Shown: positions 18,491 to 27,570, numbered from the stretch's first letter. The stretch is DNA of 64,000 nucleotides from JAMQKA01 sp034521835 (GCA_034521835.1 JAXHMA010000006.1:186001-250000); one strand, 5' to 3'. Numbers and translations: made by a program. Notes: a model not told the origin generated them from the sequence alone.

Positions 18491-19579
18491 CTAGAACTCT
18501 TCGTATGTAGTCAGTCGTTTAAATTTATTTGTTTTAACTGTTCGAGCCGCAGCGTGTTTCGCATGCTCTTCACCGGCACAGTCATACTGGATAGACAGAT
18601 TTCCTGAAATATCAACATCAATCTGGCCACTATAATTTTCGGTGTTTCCTACCAGTACGGAACCATTTATAGAGGGAGTACCACGTCCCTTAAAATTATA
18701 GGCGTTCTCAAAAATTACGAGTCCATTAAATTCTACATTTCCGGCTACATCCAGCGTGGCGCCATCTTCCCCTTCATATTCCATTTGGGCATCTGACCGT
18801 ACTACAAGGATGCCGTATCCATCCTTAATACCACCGGTTAACTTGGCATAATCTTCCACAAAAAAGACACCGGGCGCGTCAGCTGAACCAAGGCTTCCCT
18901 TATAATTGCCACTAATAATTTTAGTATTGCCCATCTGTTTTAAACGAGCTATCAGTTCATCAACCGGGGCGTAAGACATCGAAGTGTCGGTTTTTACGGG
19001 GGGATTCCCTGAAAGGTTTGAGGATCCTGATTGGTTTATATAATCAGTTGATGCATCATTCATTGTGGCAATACCTGGTAGACTCTCTTTACACTTTGAA
19101 CTACTGGGAGGGTTGCCATTAATCTCAGAACTACCAGACATAGAAAATGTAAAGTTATTGGTAGCAAAGGAGAGTGCAGATCTGAATTCAGGGACGAAAT
19201 CGAGGTTATGACGGCGATACAGGCTAACAACCTTGCTTTGATATCCGCCAGATCGGGCTTGTGAGTAGATGCGGACGACCGATGTATCACGATAACCGTT
19301 GCTGCCGCTGATGATATCAAAATGAACGTCGGCCGTATCCTTATCGATGATCGCTGTCCACTTATTGTTTTCGTCGTGGTTTTCGGCAAAGGAGGCGTTT
19401 TCGTTTACTTTGTTAATTCCAATCTGGATAGCAGTGTGAGCCACGTTTCTAGCATGCAAAACCTGGGCGTAGCTTACATTCTGTTCCAATATCATATTGG
19501 TTCGTTGATTAACGCCCACACTCAAGTAGCCGATTGCAACAAATACTCCTGCACAAATTATTAAAAGTGCTCTTCCCAT
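18491..19579 (-). CDS. PilX-like membrane-anchored surface protein
   Basis: The 362-residue protein has an N-terminal membrane segment (ALLIICAGVFVAIGYLSVGV) followed by an amphipathic helix (ARNVAHTAIQIGINKVNEN). This layout matches PilX-type minor pilins. The middle contains a duplicated SGSS-xxx-GNPP motif near residues 152-160 and 182-190. The C-terminal third is a run of short beta repeats (LDVAGNVEFNGLVIFEN, SINGSVLVGN, VDISGNLSIQYD) resembling the right-handed beta-type domain seen in PilX-like proteins. There is no standard prepilin peptidase site (G-FxxxE). It is the third gene in a row of three, and the assignment rests on overall architecture. Confidence 0.6.
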   Translation of the reverse strand: MGRALLIICAGVFVAIGYLSVGVNQRTNMILEQNVSYAQVLHARNVAHTAIQIGINKVNENASFAENHDENNKWTAIIDKDTADVHFDIISGSNGYRDTSVVRIYSQARSGGYQSKVVSLYRRHNLDFVPEFRSALSFATNNFTFSMSGSSEINGNPPSSSKCKESLPGIATMNDASTDYINQSGSSNLSGNPPVKTDTSMSYAPVDELIARLKQMGNTKIISGNYKGSLGSADAPGVFFVEDYAKLTGGIKDGYGILVVRSDAQMEYEGEDGATLDVAGNVEFNGLVIFENAYNFKGRGTPSINGSVLVGNTENYSGQIDVDISGNLSIQYDCAGEEHAKHAAARTVKTNKFKRLTTYEEF

Positions 19580-19608
19580 AATAAGTCCTCTATGTAAAGT
19601 TTAATTCA

Positions 19609-20217
19609 TTAATTTTGAATATTGATCGGGGAAAACCTTTTTTGCCAGCTTGACACAATAAACCTGCCGTTAGAACTGCTGCTCGTGTAAAACTTTTGCT
19701 TGGTTTCTACCTTGAGATCTATCTCAACCTGTCTGATATTCTCTGGATTTGCCACGGGAGTTGACATAGGGGTGTTGCTACCCACATCTGAATAGTATCG
19801 GACGGTAAATTCAGTAACTCCCAACTTTATATCTGTATTGCTTACACTCGTCCCGTCCCTGGTAACCATCCGATTGAGTATCATATCATTAGGATTAGGA
19901 GTAGACGTAAGGGCGGCCGTGCCAAATTCCCATGTCACCTGCTCAACCGTGTTAGAGTTGTCGTTGTCAATATTTACTTTAAATACAAATTTATTGGAAT
20001 CTGCTGTAATAATCGGGTTATTGATTTTGCCCATCCAGTTATATCCCACTTTAGAAACATCGTGCGATACCATATCTGCGATTGCCGATGCATGCTGTTT
20101 CACATTACCGGACAGGGTGAGCTCTGCTGAGCTATGCGAAACTCTGAAATTTACTGTCAAAATCGATAAGAGTAGCAAACCGCCGATGATAAAGCTGGTA
20201 ACAAGTCCTAGGTTCAT
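19609..20217 (-). CDS. PilW-like membrane-anchored protein
   Basis: The 202-residue protein has one N-terminal membrane segment (LGLVTSFIIGGLLLLSILTVNF). A helix resembling PilW follows (ELTLSGNVKQHASAIADMVSHDVSKVGYN), then a beta-rich domain (VTWEFGTA, GVTEFTVRYYSDVG, IRQVEIDLKVETK). Minor pilins of the PilW type have this layout and help start pilus or pseudopilus assembly. It lies 17 bp downstream of the PilV-like gene and 29 bp upstream of the PilX-like gene, all on the minus strand. No classical prepilin cleavage motif is visible. Confidence 0.6.
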   Translation of the reverse strand: MNLGLVTSFIIGGLLLLSILTVNFRVSHSSAELTLSGNVKQHASAIADMVSHDVSKVGYNWMGKINNPIITADSNKFVFKVNIDNDNSNTVEQVTWEFGTAALTSTPNPNDMILNRMVTRDGTSVSNTDIKLGVTEFTVRYYSDVGSNTPMSTPVANPENIRQVEIDLKVETKQKFYTSSSSNGRFIVSSWQKRFSPINIQN

Positions 20218-20234
20218 AATGGATACCGTCTGTA

Positions 20235-20768
20235 TTAGTCAGCGTAGTAATTTCGTATGTATGAAAATTCATACTTGATAGGTTTTCCGCCGTTTTTGTT
20301 CAGGTATTCATTTCTTACCTGTACGTATATTCTTTTGAAATTGGTTTTGGCAGAGGTCGAATCATAAGTGCTGGAATTTACATACCGAACTTTTGCTGAA
20401 AGATTGTACGTGATACCTTCAATGGTGATGGAATCCTTCCAGCCGTCAAAGTCATCGAAATCAGTGAAACTTGTACGATCGTTCAGGCTTTCATCCCCCT
20501 CGTCTGATCGCTTGGTGCCAAAGTTGGAGGAATACGTGAAGTCATCAGGTGCATTTACAGGAGGAATTCCGTCTTCAGTGATCTCGTCAAATGCCAGCAC
20601 ACGTGATTCTTCAATTATGGTTTGAGCTACAGCTACCACCTCTTCCTCCAGCTCGCCTTCTACCTGTAGCCTGGCGTCACGCAGAGTCAAACGATTGGCG
20701 GTTAGCAGAATCATTGAAAAAATGATCATTGCACCAAGGGTATATATCAATTCAGAATAGCCTGCCAT
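20235..20768 (-). CDS. PilV-like membrane-anchored protein
   Basis: The 177-residue protein begins MAGYSELIYTLGAMIIFSMI, one membrane segment directly at the N-terminus. It continues into a helix (LRDARLQVEGELEEEVVAVAQTIIEESR) and an acidic beta-rich domain ending in SYIRNYYAD. It is first in a three-gene operon with PilW- and PilX-like proteins. Gly3 could mimic a prepilin cleavage site, but the acidic residue is at +3 rather than +5. It might instead belong to an undescribed pilin-like surface system. Confidence 0.55.
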   Translation of the reverse strand: MAGYSELIYTLGAMIIFSMILLTANRLTLRDARLQVEGELEEEVVAVAQTIIEESRVLAFDEITEDGIPPVNAPDDFTYSSNFGTKRSDEGDESLNDRTSFTDFDDFDGWKDSITIEGITYNLSAKVRYVNSSTYDSTSAKTNFKRIYVQVRNEYLNKNGGKPIKYEFSYIRNYYAD

Positions 20769-21491
20769 AAGCCGTCATGTTAGATGATTATCAAATGTAG
20801 ATAATAAATGTTAGAACAATTTAATATATAAGTTTGAAACTATACAATTTTTCTTTTAATCAACCGGTATTCTAATAAATCAATCTAAAGGAAGATCGAA
20901 ACCCAAAAATGATTGTTTAATAGCTCTCCATTTTCTTGAAATTATATCAGAACAGCAATTACTGGAACCTACTCAATCTTACTTTGCAATATAATATTAC
21001 AATTTCTTCTGCTATCCGTATTAAAATAATCTTAGCTATTAAACGCAGGAAACCGGTAGCTCCTCAACTGTATCTAGCTAGCATTTCTGCCCGCGGATAC
21101 AAGTCCTTGGGGATCTCCTGTAAAAATATTGCTCCCGGCCTGTAGTTTAAATATGTCGGTCCATGTTTTATGGGCTGCAGCGGGAAGCGTGCAGATTCCA
21201 AGAAGAAGAGAAAGTCCCACTACGCCAAGGAAAAAAACCGGTGAATGCGTGCAGATAGCGTCAAATAATTTTTCAGCAGTGCCAACGAGGTGTCTGTAAA
21301 TTATTCTATATCAGTAGATTTAGGTAAGCTTAACTACAAAACTGATATCTTTACAGGGTAAACTTTTTGATTTAAGATAGAACAGTTCTTTGGTTCCGTA
21401 TCAGAATTTTATTTCTTGATATGAGTTTTAAATGTAGCTGCAGATTAGCAATTGAAATTTGAACATAGATGTTGAAAAACATAGAATATAG
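20769..21491. other. Intergenic region with possible gene remnant
   Basis: No credible intact gene lies in this 720-bp stretch. On the minus strand, 21074-21310 is open for 79 codons and encodes a hydrophobic stretch (VFFLGVVGLSLLLGICTL), but it has no ATG and no ribosome-binding site. It could be the tail of a decayed membrane-protein gene. The rest is AT-rich and holds nothing I recognise. Promoters for the divergent pilin-like and rhamnose operons must lie here. Confidence 0.4.
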
Positions 21492-22371
21492 ATGAAGTGT
21501 GTTATTTTGGGAGCCGGCGGGCAGCTGGGAGGAGAATGGATCGAACAGGTAACAAAACGTAGTGATGAAACCTATTTCGGCCTCACTATTAAATCATTTG
21601 GTTCAGCGGAGGCCGATATTACTGATAATACTAAAATTAACCACCTGCTAGACAGTAATGCACCGGATGTGGTCATTAACTGTGCGGCATATACCAAGGT
21701 TGACGAAGCAGAAACCGAGCGTGAACTTGCTGAGCAGGTGAACAGTCTTGCGGTAAAAAATCTAGCTGAATCCTGTAAAAAGCGCGGTATTAAGCTGGTT
21801 CACTATTCTACGGATTACGTGTTTGCCGGTAGAGAAGAGGATAAAATGAAATTTCCAGAAGGATATCCGGAAGATCACTATGTAGACCCGGTGAACTGGT
21901 ACGGCACTACCAAACGGGGTGGGGAGGAGGCGATCCTGCAATCGGGCGCTGAGCATCTTATCATCCGCACCTCATGGCTGTGCGGCCAGTTTGGATCAAA
22001 TTTTATAACTACCATGCTTTCACTAGCCCAAAAGCATGACCATCTGGATGTAGTTGACGATCAGTGGGGAAGTCCATCGTTTACGGAAAACCTGGTTTAC
22101 AATTCCGTTAAACTATTACAGCAAAATGAGCAGGGAATATTCCATTTGACCTCCAAGGGGATGATCACCTGGCACGATTTGGCTAAAGAAAATATTCAGG
22201 CAAACTGGTAACGATATTCAGGTAAATGCCGTAAGTTCGGAACAGTTCAGGGCGGATGCTGAACGACCACAATTTTCAAAATTAAGCACTAAAAAACTGG
22301 CCTCGGTAAGCGGTACGAAGATTGAACATTGGAAAACCGGACTTGCAAAGTTATTAAACAAGCTAACGTAA
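21492..22371 (+). CDS. rfbD: dTDP-4-dehydrorhamnose reductase, one frameshift near the end
   Basis: This is the last enzyme of dTDP-L-rhamnose synthesis. It reduces the 4-keto sugar with NAD(P)H. The N-terminal Rossmann motif is GAGGQLGGEW. VINCAAYTKVDEAE is the family signature, STDYVF holds the catalytic Ser/Thr, and YGTTKRGGE carries the Tyr-x-x-x-Lys pair. The frame stops early at 22211. One base change near 22195 restores a C-terminus that includes FSKLSTKKL and ends LLNKLT at 22371. It is first in an rfbD-rfbC-rfbB cluster. rfbA is not in the window. Confidence 0.92.
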
Positions 22372-22384
22372 ATCTTTTCTTACT

Positions 22385-22933
22385 ATGGAATTTGTTCCGA
22401 CTTCGATTGGTGATGTAGTGCTTATCAAGCCGAAAGTGTATAAAGATGACCGTGGTTTCTTCATGGAAAGCTTTCGGAAATCATATTTCCAGCAGCAAGG
22501 TATCCATGTTGATTTTGTGCAGGATAATATATCCTCATCTGTAGCAAACACCGTTCGAGGACTGCATTACCAGATTGAAAATCAGCAGGCAAAGTTGCTG
22601 AACGTGCCGGTGGGTAAAATTTTGGATGTGGCCGTGGATCTCAGAAAAGGTTCACCCACATTTGGCACGTCTGTTTCTGCGATTCTTTCCGGGGAAAATA
22701 AGCATCAGCTGTACATACCAATCGGTTTTGCACACGGGTATGCCGTGCTCGAAGATGATACCATTGTAACCTACAAATGCTCAGACTACTACAACCCTGA
22801 GGCGGAACGAGGCCTGTTTTGGGATGATCCTGACCTGAATATCGACTGGCCAGTCATCGATCCGATCGTCTCCGAAAAAGACCAGGATCAGCCGCTGCTA
22901 AATGAAATTCCAACCGAAGATCTATTTGAATAA
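22385..22933 (+). CDS. rfbC: dTDP-4-dehydrorhamnose 3,5-epimerase
   Basis: The enzyme epimerises C3 and C5 of dTDP-4-keto-6-deoxyglucose. The 182-residue cupin-fold protein shows KVYKDDRGFFMESFR, the catalytic-His strand VRGLHYQ, DVAVDLRKGSPTFG, and IPIGFAHGYAVLEDDTIVTYKCSDYYNPEAERG with the active-site Asp/Tyr region. It lies 13 bp after the corrected rfbD stop and 5 bp before rfbB, so the three genes are surely co-transcribed. Confidence 0.96.
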   Translation: MEFVPTSIGDVVLIKPKVYKDDRGFFMESFRKSYFQQQGIHVDFVQDNISSSVANTVRGLHYQIENQQAKLLNVPVGKILDVAVDLRKGSPTFGTSVSAILSGENKHQLYIPIGFAHGYAVLEDDTIVTYKCSDYYNPEAERGLFWDDPDLNIDWPVIDPIVSEKDQDQPLLNEIPTEDLFE

Positions 22934-22938
22934 AGCCC

Positions 22939-23937
22939 ATGAGAATTCTCGTAACCGGTGGTGCCGGATTTATTGGCTCAAATCTTATTCACTATCTCCA
23001 CGATCAGTATCCTAATGTTGACATCCTGAATCTGGATAAGCTCACCTACGCTTCTGATTTAAGTCGGCTGGAGAGCATCAGGAACACAAACCGGTACACC
23101 TTTAAAAAAGTGGATCTGGTGGATCGTGAAGCTGTCCGCAAAATTATTTCCAAGTTCAAACCGGAGGGTGTTTACCATCTGGCGGCAGAGTCCCACGTGG
23201 ACAACTCCATCACGGGTCCGGAGCCTTTTGTGCTCTCCAACGTGGTGGGCACGTTTAACCTGTTGGAGGAGTGTAAGCAGCACTGGGAGCAGGAGGGGGA
23301 TGCCCTGGGCAATTTTCGTTTCCTGCATGTTTCCACCGATGAAGTTTATGGCACGCTGGGGGATGAGGGATATTTCTCAGAAGAAACACCCTACGCTCCG
23401 AACTCCCCGTATTCAGCGACCAAAGCAAGCAGCGATTTTTTGGTTCGCGCCTACCATCATACCTACGGCATGAATGTGGTGACCACCAACTGCTCCAATA
23501 ATTTCGGGCGATTTCAGCACGATGAGAAATTGATTCCCACCGTAATCCGAAATGCGATGGAGCACATACCCATACCGGTCTATGGGAAGGGCAAAAATGT
23601 ACGCGACTGGCTGTACGTACAGGATCACTGCCGTGCTCTCGACCTGGCATTTCGGGAAGGGAAGCCTGGTGAAACATACACGATTGGAGGAGATAATGAA
23701 TGGAAAAATATTGACTTGGTGCATGCCATTTGTGAGATCCTGAATCAGGAAGTTGGGGAAGGTCCTGAAGGCGACTACAAAAACTTGATCGAGTTTGTGA
23801 CCGACAGACCCGGCCATGATTACCGCTACGCGATTGATGCCACAAAAATAAAAGAAGAGCTGGGCTGGCAACCAAGCCAGGATTTTAAGGCAAAACTGCT
23901 TGAAACCGTGCAATGGTATATTCAGCGGTACCGCTGA
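22939..23937 (+). CDS. rfbB: dTDP-glucose 4,6-dehydratase
   Basis: The enzyme converts dTDP-glucose to dTDP-4-keto-6-deoxyglucose, the second step towards dTDP-rhamnose. The 332-residue short-chain dehydrogenase has GGAGFIGSNLI (NAD binding), VYHLAAESHVDNSI, VSTDEVYGTLG (Thr-Asp-Glu active site), YSATKASSDFLVRAY (Tyr-x-x-x-Lys), TNCSNNFGRFQ and RDWLYVQDHCRAL. The frame is intact. The product feeds rhamnose into surface polysaccharide, consistent with the sugar transferase and UDP-sugar dehydrogenase elsewhere in the window. Confidence 0.97.
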   Translation: MRILVTGGAGFIGSNLIHYLHDQYPNVDILNLDKLTYASDLSRLESIRNTNRYTFKKVDLVDREAVRKIISKFKPEGVYHLAAESHVDNSITGPEPFVLSNVVGTFNLLEECKQHWEQEGDALGNFRFLHVSTDEVYGTLGDEGYFSEETPYAPNSPYSATKASSDFLVRAYHHTYGMNVVTTNCSNNFGRFQHDEKLIPTVIRNAMEHIPIPVYGKGKNVRDWLYVQDHCRALDLAFREGKPGETYTIGGDNEWKNIDLVHAICEILNQEVGEGPEGDYKNLIEFVTDRPGHDYRYAIDATKIKEELGWQPSQDFKAKLLETVQWYIQRYR

Positions 23938-23959
23938 GACTGATTTTTTAAGCGGTTCA

Positions 23960-24551
23960 CTATATTACTCTTTCACTCAGGTCTTCAAAAATAACCTCTG
24001 TGTGGAACTCCCGTTTTCGCCCATGGGATCAATACTTTCGGGCAATGTTTGAACAAGCCCTTGTGTGTAGAGTTCTCCTACTTTAAGCAGGTGTTGGTAC
24101 TCCTCTTTAACGGCGGTAATTTTAACTTTCACAGGTTTGAGCAAAAGAACTGGAAGCAGGTCATGCAGGCTTTTTTCCCAGATGGGAAAGATGCACTCAT
24201 AGCCCATTTCCTCAAAATGCTCCTCTCTCCATTCCCTAATATCCTCAAGGTGCCAATCTCCAAAAACCAGTCTTTTGATAGTGTTTTCCTGTTTTTTGAG
24301 GTTCTTCTCAATATTTGAGAGATACCGATCATTCGGACAATCTCTGGGCAGGGGAACTTCAATCAGATCCATTTTAAGATCGGTGGCCTGCTTGCGAATG
24401 CGGTCCATCGGAATGTTTTGCTGCGAAACGATATCCGACTTCTCCTCAAAGGTAGTTAGCAGTTTTAGATTCTCTTTGTCATCATAATCCTGCGTGTAAA
24501 ATTCAAGGGCCAGGTAGGCGTCTTTCCGCCGCTCCAAAAGAGTATATCCAT
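23960..24551 (-). CDS. Dph6-like ATP-pyrophosphatase (diphthine-ammonia ligase family), two frameshifts
   Basis: Residues KLLTTFEEKSDIVSQQNIPMDRIRKQATDL, LIEVPLP, VFGDWHLEDIREWREEHFEEMGYECIFPIWEKS and the PMGENG end match the Dph6/ATP_bind_4 family of ATP-pyrophosphatases. Adding one base at each of two short runs restores both ends. The AAA run near 24520 gives MDILFWSGGKDAYLALEF, with the ATP-binding SGGKD loop. The GGG run near 24005 gives MGENGEFHTEVIFEDLSERVI, stopping at 23960. Both sites are homopolymers, so sequence error is likely. Diphthamide does not occur in bacteria, so the true substrate is unknown. Confidence 0.82.
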
Positions 24552-24669
24552 GATAGAAAGAGTTGAAAATTAACAATCACCACTGCTATTCATTCTGAAT
24601 TCTGACTTCAGTATTCTATATTCAGGTACCTGTAAGAACGCTAAGTTTGAACAAAAAATTTATTTGATT

Positions 24670-25143
24670 ATGAGCGGTCGCAATTATTGGTTGATGAAGT
24701 CTGAACCGGAAGCCTACAGCATCTACGATCTTGAAAAAGACGGGGTTGAGCCATGGGATGGTATCCGGAATTACGAAGCGCGTAATTATATGCGGGATGA
24801 AATGAAGATCGGGGATGGGGTGCTGTTCTACCACTCCAATGTACGGCCGCCGGTCATCGTGGGTACTATGGAGGTAGCCAGCGAGCCTTATCCCGATCCG
24901 ACGCAGTTCGACCCGGACTCAAAATATTTTGATGAAAAAAGTAGTGAAGAGGATCCTACGTGGGAGCTGGTGGATGTAAAATTTGTGCAGCGTTTTGAAA
25001 GTCCTGTCACCCGCGATGCCATTAAGGAAGAGCCGGAACTGGAAGATATGGTACTGCTTAATCGCTTTCGCCTCTCCATTACTCCGGTTACTGAAAAAGA
25101 ATGGCTCAAGATTCACGAGATGGCCGGGGCCGACCCCAAATAA
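24670..25143 (+). CDS. EVE domain protein
   Basis: The domain is visible from NYWLMKSEPEAYSIYDLEKDGVEPWDGIRNYEARNYMRDEMKIGDGVLFYHS to VTEKEWLKI. EVE domains are PUA-like folds that bind modified bases in DNA or RNA. The length (157 residues from ATG) is that of a stand-alone EVE protein related to the human THYN1 domain. The ATG at 24670 is used, and the TTG two codons earlier is less likely. A TAAGTTTG box at 24642-24649 could be a -7 promoter element. Nothing in the neighbourhood indicates a restriction system. Confidence 0.93.
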   Translation: MSGRNYWLMKSEPEAYSIYDLEKDGVEPWDGIRNYEARNYMRDEMKIGDGVLFYHSNVRPPVIVGTMEVASEPYPDPTQFDPDSKYFDEKSSEEDPTWELVDVKFVQRFESPVTRDAIKEEPELEDMVLLNRFRLSITPVTEKEWLKIHEMAGADPK

Positions 25144-25327
25144 CAAGAGGCAGGCATATTCATTTGGAAGTGGATTAACCATATCTTTGGGCTACCCGCC
25201 AGAACCGAAAAAGGTTTGTTCATCGCTGTTGTTTAACAAGGATCTTTATCCATTCATCTGCAATATGCATCAATTGATTAGCAGTAAAATCATCAATCAG
25301 TAAATAAAGCTTTTCAAAACAGACTGG

Positions 25328-26545
25328 ATGACAAAAGAGATTGAAGAAGTTTTTTTGCGTACAAAAGGTATTCTACCGGTGCAGAAACTGCGGAAGCTGT
25401 CCAAGGCAGGTATCGTTCGCAGCCATCCTGGGTATCCGTTGCAGGAGGATCAGTTTCAACCCAACTCCATCGATCTGCGCCTTGGGCAAAGAGCCTGCCG
25501 CGTACGGTGTAGTTTCCTTCCCGAGGATGAAACTGTTGAGCAGAAAGTTAACAAGCTGAAACAGTACGAGTTTTCTATTACCGACGGGGCCGTGCTGGAG
25601 CCCAACTGTGTGTACATTATCCCGCTGCTGGAGCAACTGCATCTGCCCGGTCATGTGACGCCGCAAAAAAACCTTTTTGACGGGGAAGAAACTACCGAGC
25701 CGATTAGAATTATTTCCGATGAGCACCTCACGGCAAAGGCCAATCCCAAGAGTACAACTGGCCGGCTCGATATTTTTACACGTGTTATTACCGATTATTC
25801 ACATCGTTTTGAGGAGATTCGCTCCGGATACAGTGGGAATTTATACCTGGAGGTGGTTCCCAAGTCATTCCCAATTAGAGTAAAGACCGGCCAGCGTCTA
25901 AATCAGTTGCGTATTCGTCACGGATATACATTGCTTTCCGATCAAGATATACTCCGTACCCACCATTCGGATCCTCTATTGTTCAACGAGCAGGGCAATG
26001 CCATCGGTATGGATCAGATCAAAGTGAGCAATGGTCTTTTCATGAGTGTTAACCTGCATGGGGATGAGGGACAGATTGTAGGATACAAAGCCAAAAAGCA
26101 CCGTGACCTGATTGACTTGGATAATGTGGGGCACTATAGTGTGGACGATTTCTGGGAACCGATCTACAACCAACAGGATGACCACCTCATTCTGGAACCG
26201 GAAGCGTTCTATATTTTTGCATCCAAAGAACGTTGCCGGATTCCCACGCACCTGGCAGCCGAGATGATCGCCTACGATACCGGTTCCGGAGAGCTGCGAA
26301 CCCACTACGCCGGTTTTTTTGATAGCGGTTTTGGAGGCTCAGCCGAGGCTGGCGGCGCGCGAGCGGTGCTGGAGGTCCGCTCGCATGATGTACCCTTTTT
26401 GATTGAAGATGGACAAACATTCTGCAGTATGAAGTTTGAACCCAACACCGAAATACCGGAGTTTGTCTATGGAACTGAAATTGAAAGTAATTATCAGGGC
26501 CAGGGACTAAAACTGGGAAAACATTTCAAACAGCGAGATGAGTAG
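25328..26545 (+). CDS. Bi-domain 2'-deoxycytidine 5'-triphosphate deaminase
   Basis: The enzyme makes dUTP from dCTP for thymidylate synthesis. The 405-residue protein has two trimeric-dUTPase-like halves, about twice the size of classic Dcd. The first half has FQPNSIDLRLGQRACRVR and ANPKSTTGRLDIFTRVITDYSHRFEEI. The second ends with HYAGFFDSGFGG and GQTFCSMKFE. This double form is known mainly from alphaproteobacteria and some Bacteroidota. It overlaps the next gene by 8 bp. A dUTPase (dut) lies 11 kb away. Confidence 0.88.
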   Translation: MTKEIEEVFLRTKGILPVQKLRKLSKAGIVRSHPGYPLQEDQFQPNSIDLRLGQRACRVRCSFLPEDETVEQKVNKLKQYEFSITDGAVLEPNCVYIIPLLEQLHLPGHVTPQKNLFDGEETTEPIRIISDEHLTAKANPKSTTGRLDIFTRVITDYSHRFEEIRSGYSGNLYLEVVPKSFPIRVKTGQRLNQLRIRHGYTLLSDQDILRTHHSDPLLFNEQGNAIGMDQIKVSNGLFMSVNLHGDEGQIVGYKAKKHRDLIDLDNVGHYSVDDFWEPIYNQQDDHLILEPEAFYIFASKERCRIPTHLAAEMIAYDTGSGELRTHYAGFFDSGFGGSAEAGGARAVLEVRSHDVPFLIEDGQTFCSMKFEPNTEIPEFVYGTEIESNYQGQGLKLGKHFKQRDE

Positions 26546-26753
26546 ATATACCGTAAAAAAGTGTATTTGTCACAGCCGAACGTTCGAAGAGATTAAATTA
26601 TATGCAGAAACAAACAATATCGATGATGTAGATGAACTGGTAGCTGATGGCTACTGCAGCACCATTTGTGGTCTGTGCATTCCCTACGTTAGTAAAATGC
26701 TGGAGTCAGGGCAGACCGAATTTGATCCCGGCACCTACCAGCCACAGGACTAA
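26538..26753 (+). CDS. BFD-like [2Fe-2S] protein
   Basis: The small 71-residue protein has a CxCHSRTFEEI start and a GYCSTICGLCIPYV segment, giving four or more cysteines in the CxC...CxxxCGxC spacing of the bacterioferritin-associated ferredoxin fold. The domain usually transfers electrons or iron. It overlaps the dCTP deaminase gene by 8 bp, so the two are translated together. Confidence 0.8.
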   Translation: MSRYTVKKCICHSRTFEEIKLYAETNNIDDVDELVADGYCSTICGLCIPYVSKMLESGQTEFDPGTYQPQD

Positions 26754-26776
26754 TTTCTATTTTTTTCTTCGTATCT

Positions 26777-27468
26777 ATGAATATTTTTTACGCCCCTCCT
26801 GAACAGATAAACGGAAACAGGATAGAATTAGTGGGTCAAGATGCTCGCCACGCCAGCAAAGTAATGCGTTTTCAGCGGGGAGACTCCATCAACGTGGTAG
26901 ATGGAAAGGGCGGATGGTATAAAGGGACCATCATACAGCTACTTCGCGATACCATCCAGATCGAGATTAACGAACAAACCGTAAAAGAAAAGCCGAAGCC
27001 AGAACTGGTAATGGCACTCGGTATTATAAAAAAGCGAGACCGCCTGGAATTTGCTGTAGAGAAAGCTGTGGAGCTGGGAGCTCTGAATTTGTTTTATTTA
27101 GAAGCGAGCACACCATCAAGCAGAACGTACGGATGGACCGGCTGGAATCAACGGCTCTTTCCGCAATGAAACAAAGCCTTCGAACTTATTTACCGAGTAT
27201 AAAAGTAATAAATTCTCTGGAAGAGACCGTTCAGCGATTTGCCGGCTACAAATTATTAGTAGCTTATGAAAAGAGTGGAGGAGAAGCGGATATCCGAGAT
27301 TCAGCTAATCAGAACTCCAAGTTCCTGTTACTGGTCGGACCAGAAGGTGGGTTTTCAGAAGATGAGATCAGCATGCTTAAACAGAAGGATGCTGATCTCG
27401 TCTCACTGGGGTCAAACAGGTTGCGTGCGGAAACGGCTGTTATTGCTTTTCTAAGTCAGTTTATTTGA
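26777..27468 (+). CDS. rsmE: 16S rRNA (uracil-1498-N3)-methyltransferase, one frameshift
   Basis: The enzyme methylates U1498 in the decoding centre of 16S rRNA. The N-terminal PUA-like part (FYAPPEQ, DARHASKVMRFQRGDSINVVDGKG) continues into a SPOUT domain: IIKKRDRLEFAVEKAVELG, KQNVRMDRLESTALSAMKQSLR, LLLVGPEGGFSEDEI and LGSNRLRAETAVIAF, the last two forming the knot that binds SAM. The frame breaks near 27110 and resumes so that HTIKQNVRMDRLES is continuous. The corrected length is about 230 residues, which is normal. Confidence 0.92.
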
Positions 27469-27482
27469 TCCATACAGAAAAA

Positions 27483-27523
27483 AAGCCCGATCAGAGTAAA
27501 TCTGACCGGGCCAGTTTTCTATA
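27483..27523. terminator. Bidirectional terminator between rsmE and the processing protease
   Basis: AGCCCGATCAGA and TCTGACCGGGC pair with one wobble around GTAAA. A-rich sequence lies on the left and CAGTTTTCT on the right. It sits between two convergent genes and could stop transcription from both. Confidence 0.75.
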
Positions 27524-27570
27524 AATTTTAAGATCCGGAAATCATCTGACTATTTACCAAGAGTCGTTTA

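Noticed and set aside
24670..25143. EVE-domain protein as part of a DNA-modification defence system
   Set aside because: No restriction endonuclease, methyltransferase or other defence gene lies nearby. The neighbours are nucleotide and rRNA metabolism genes.
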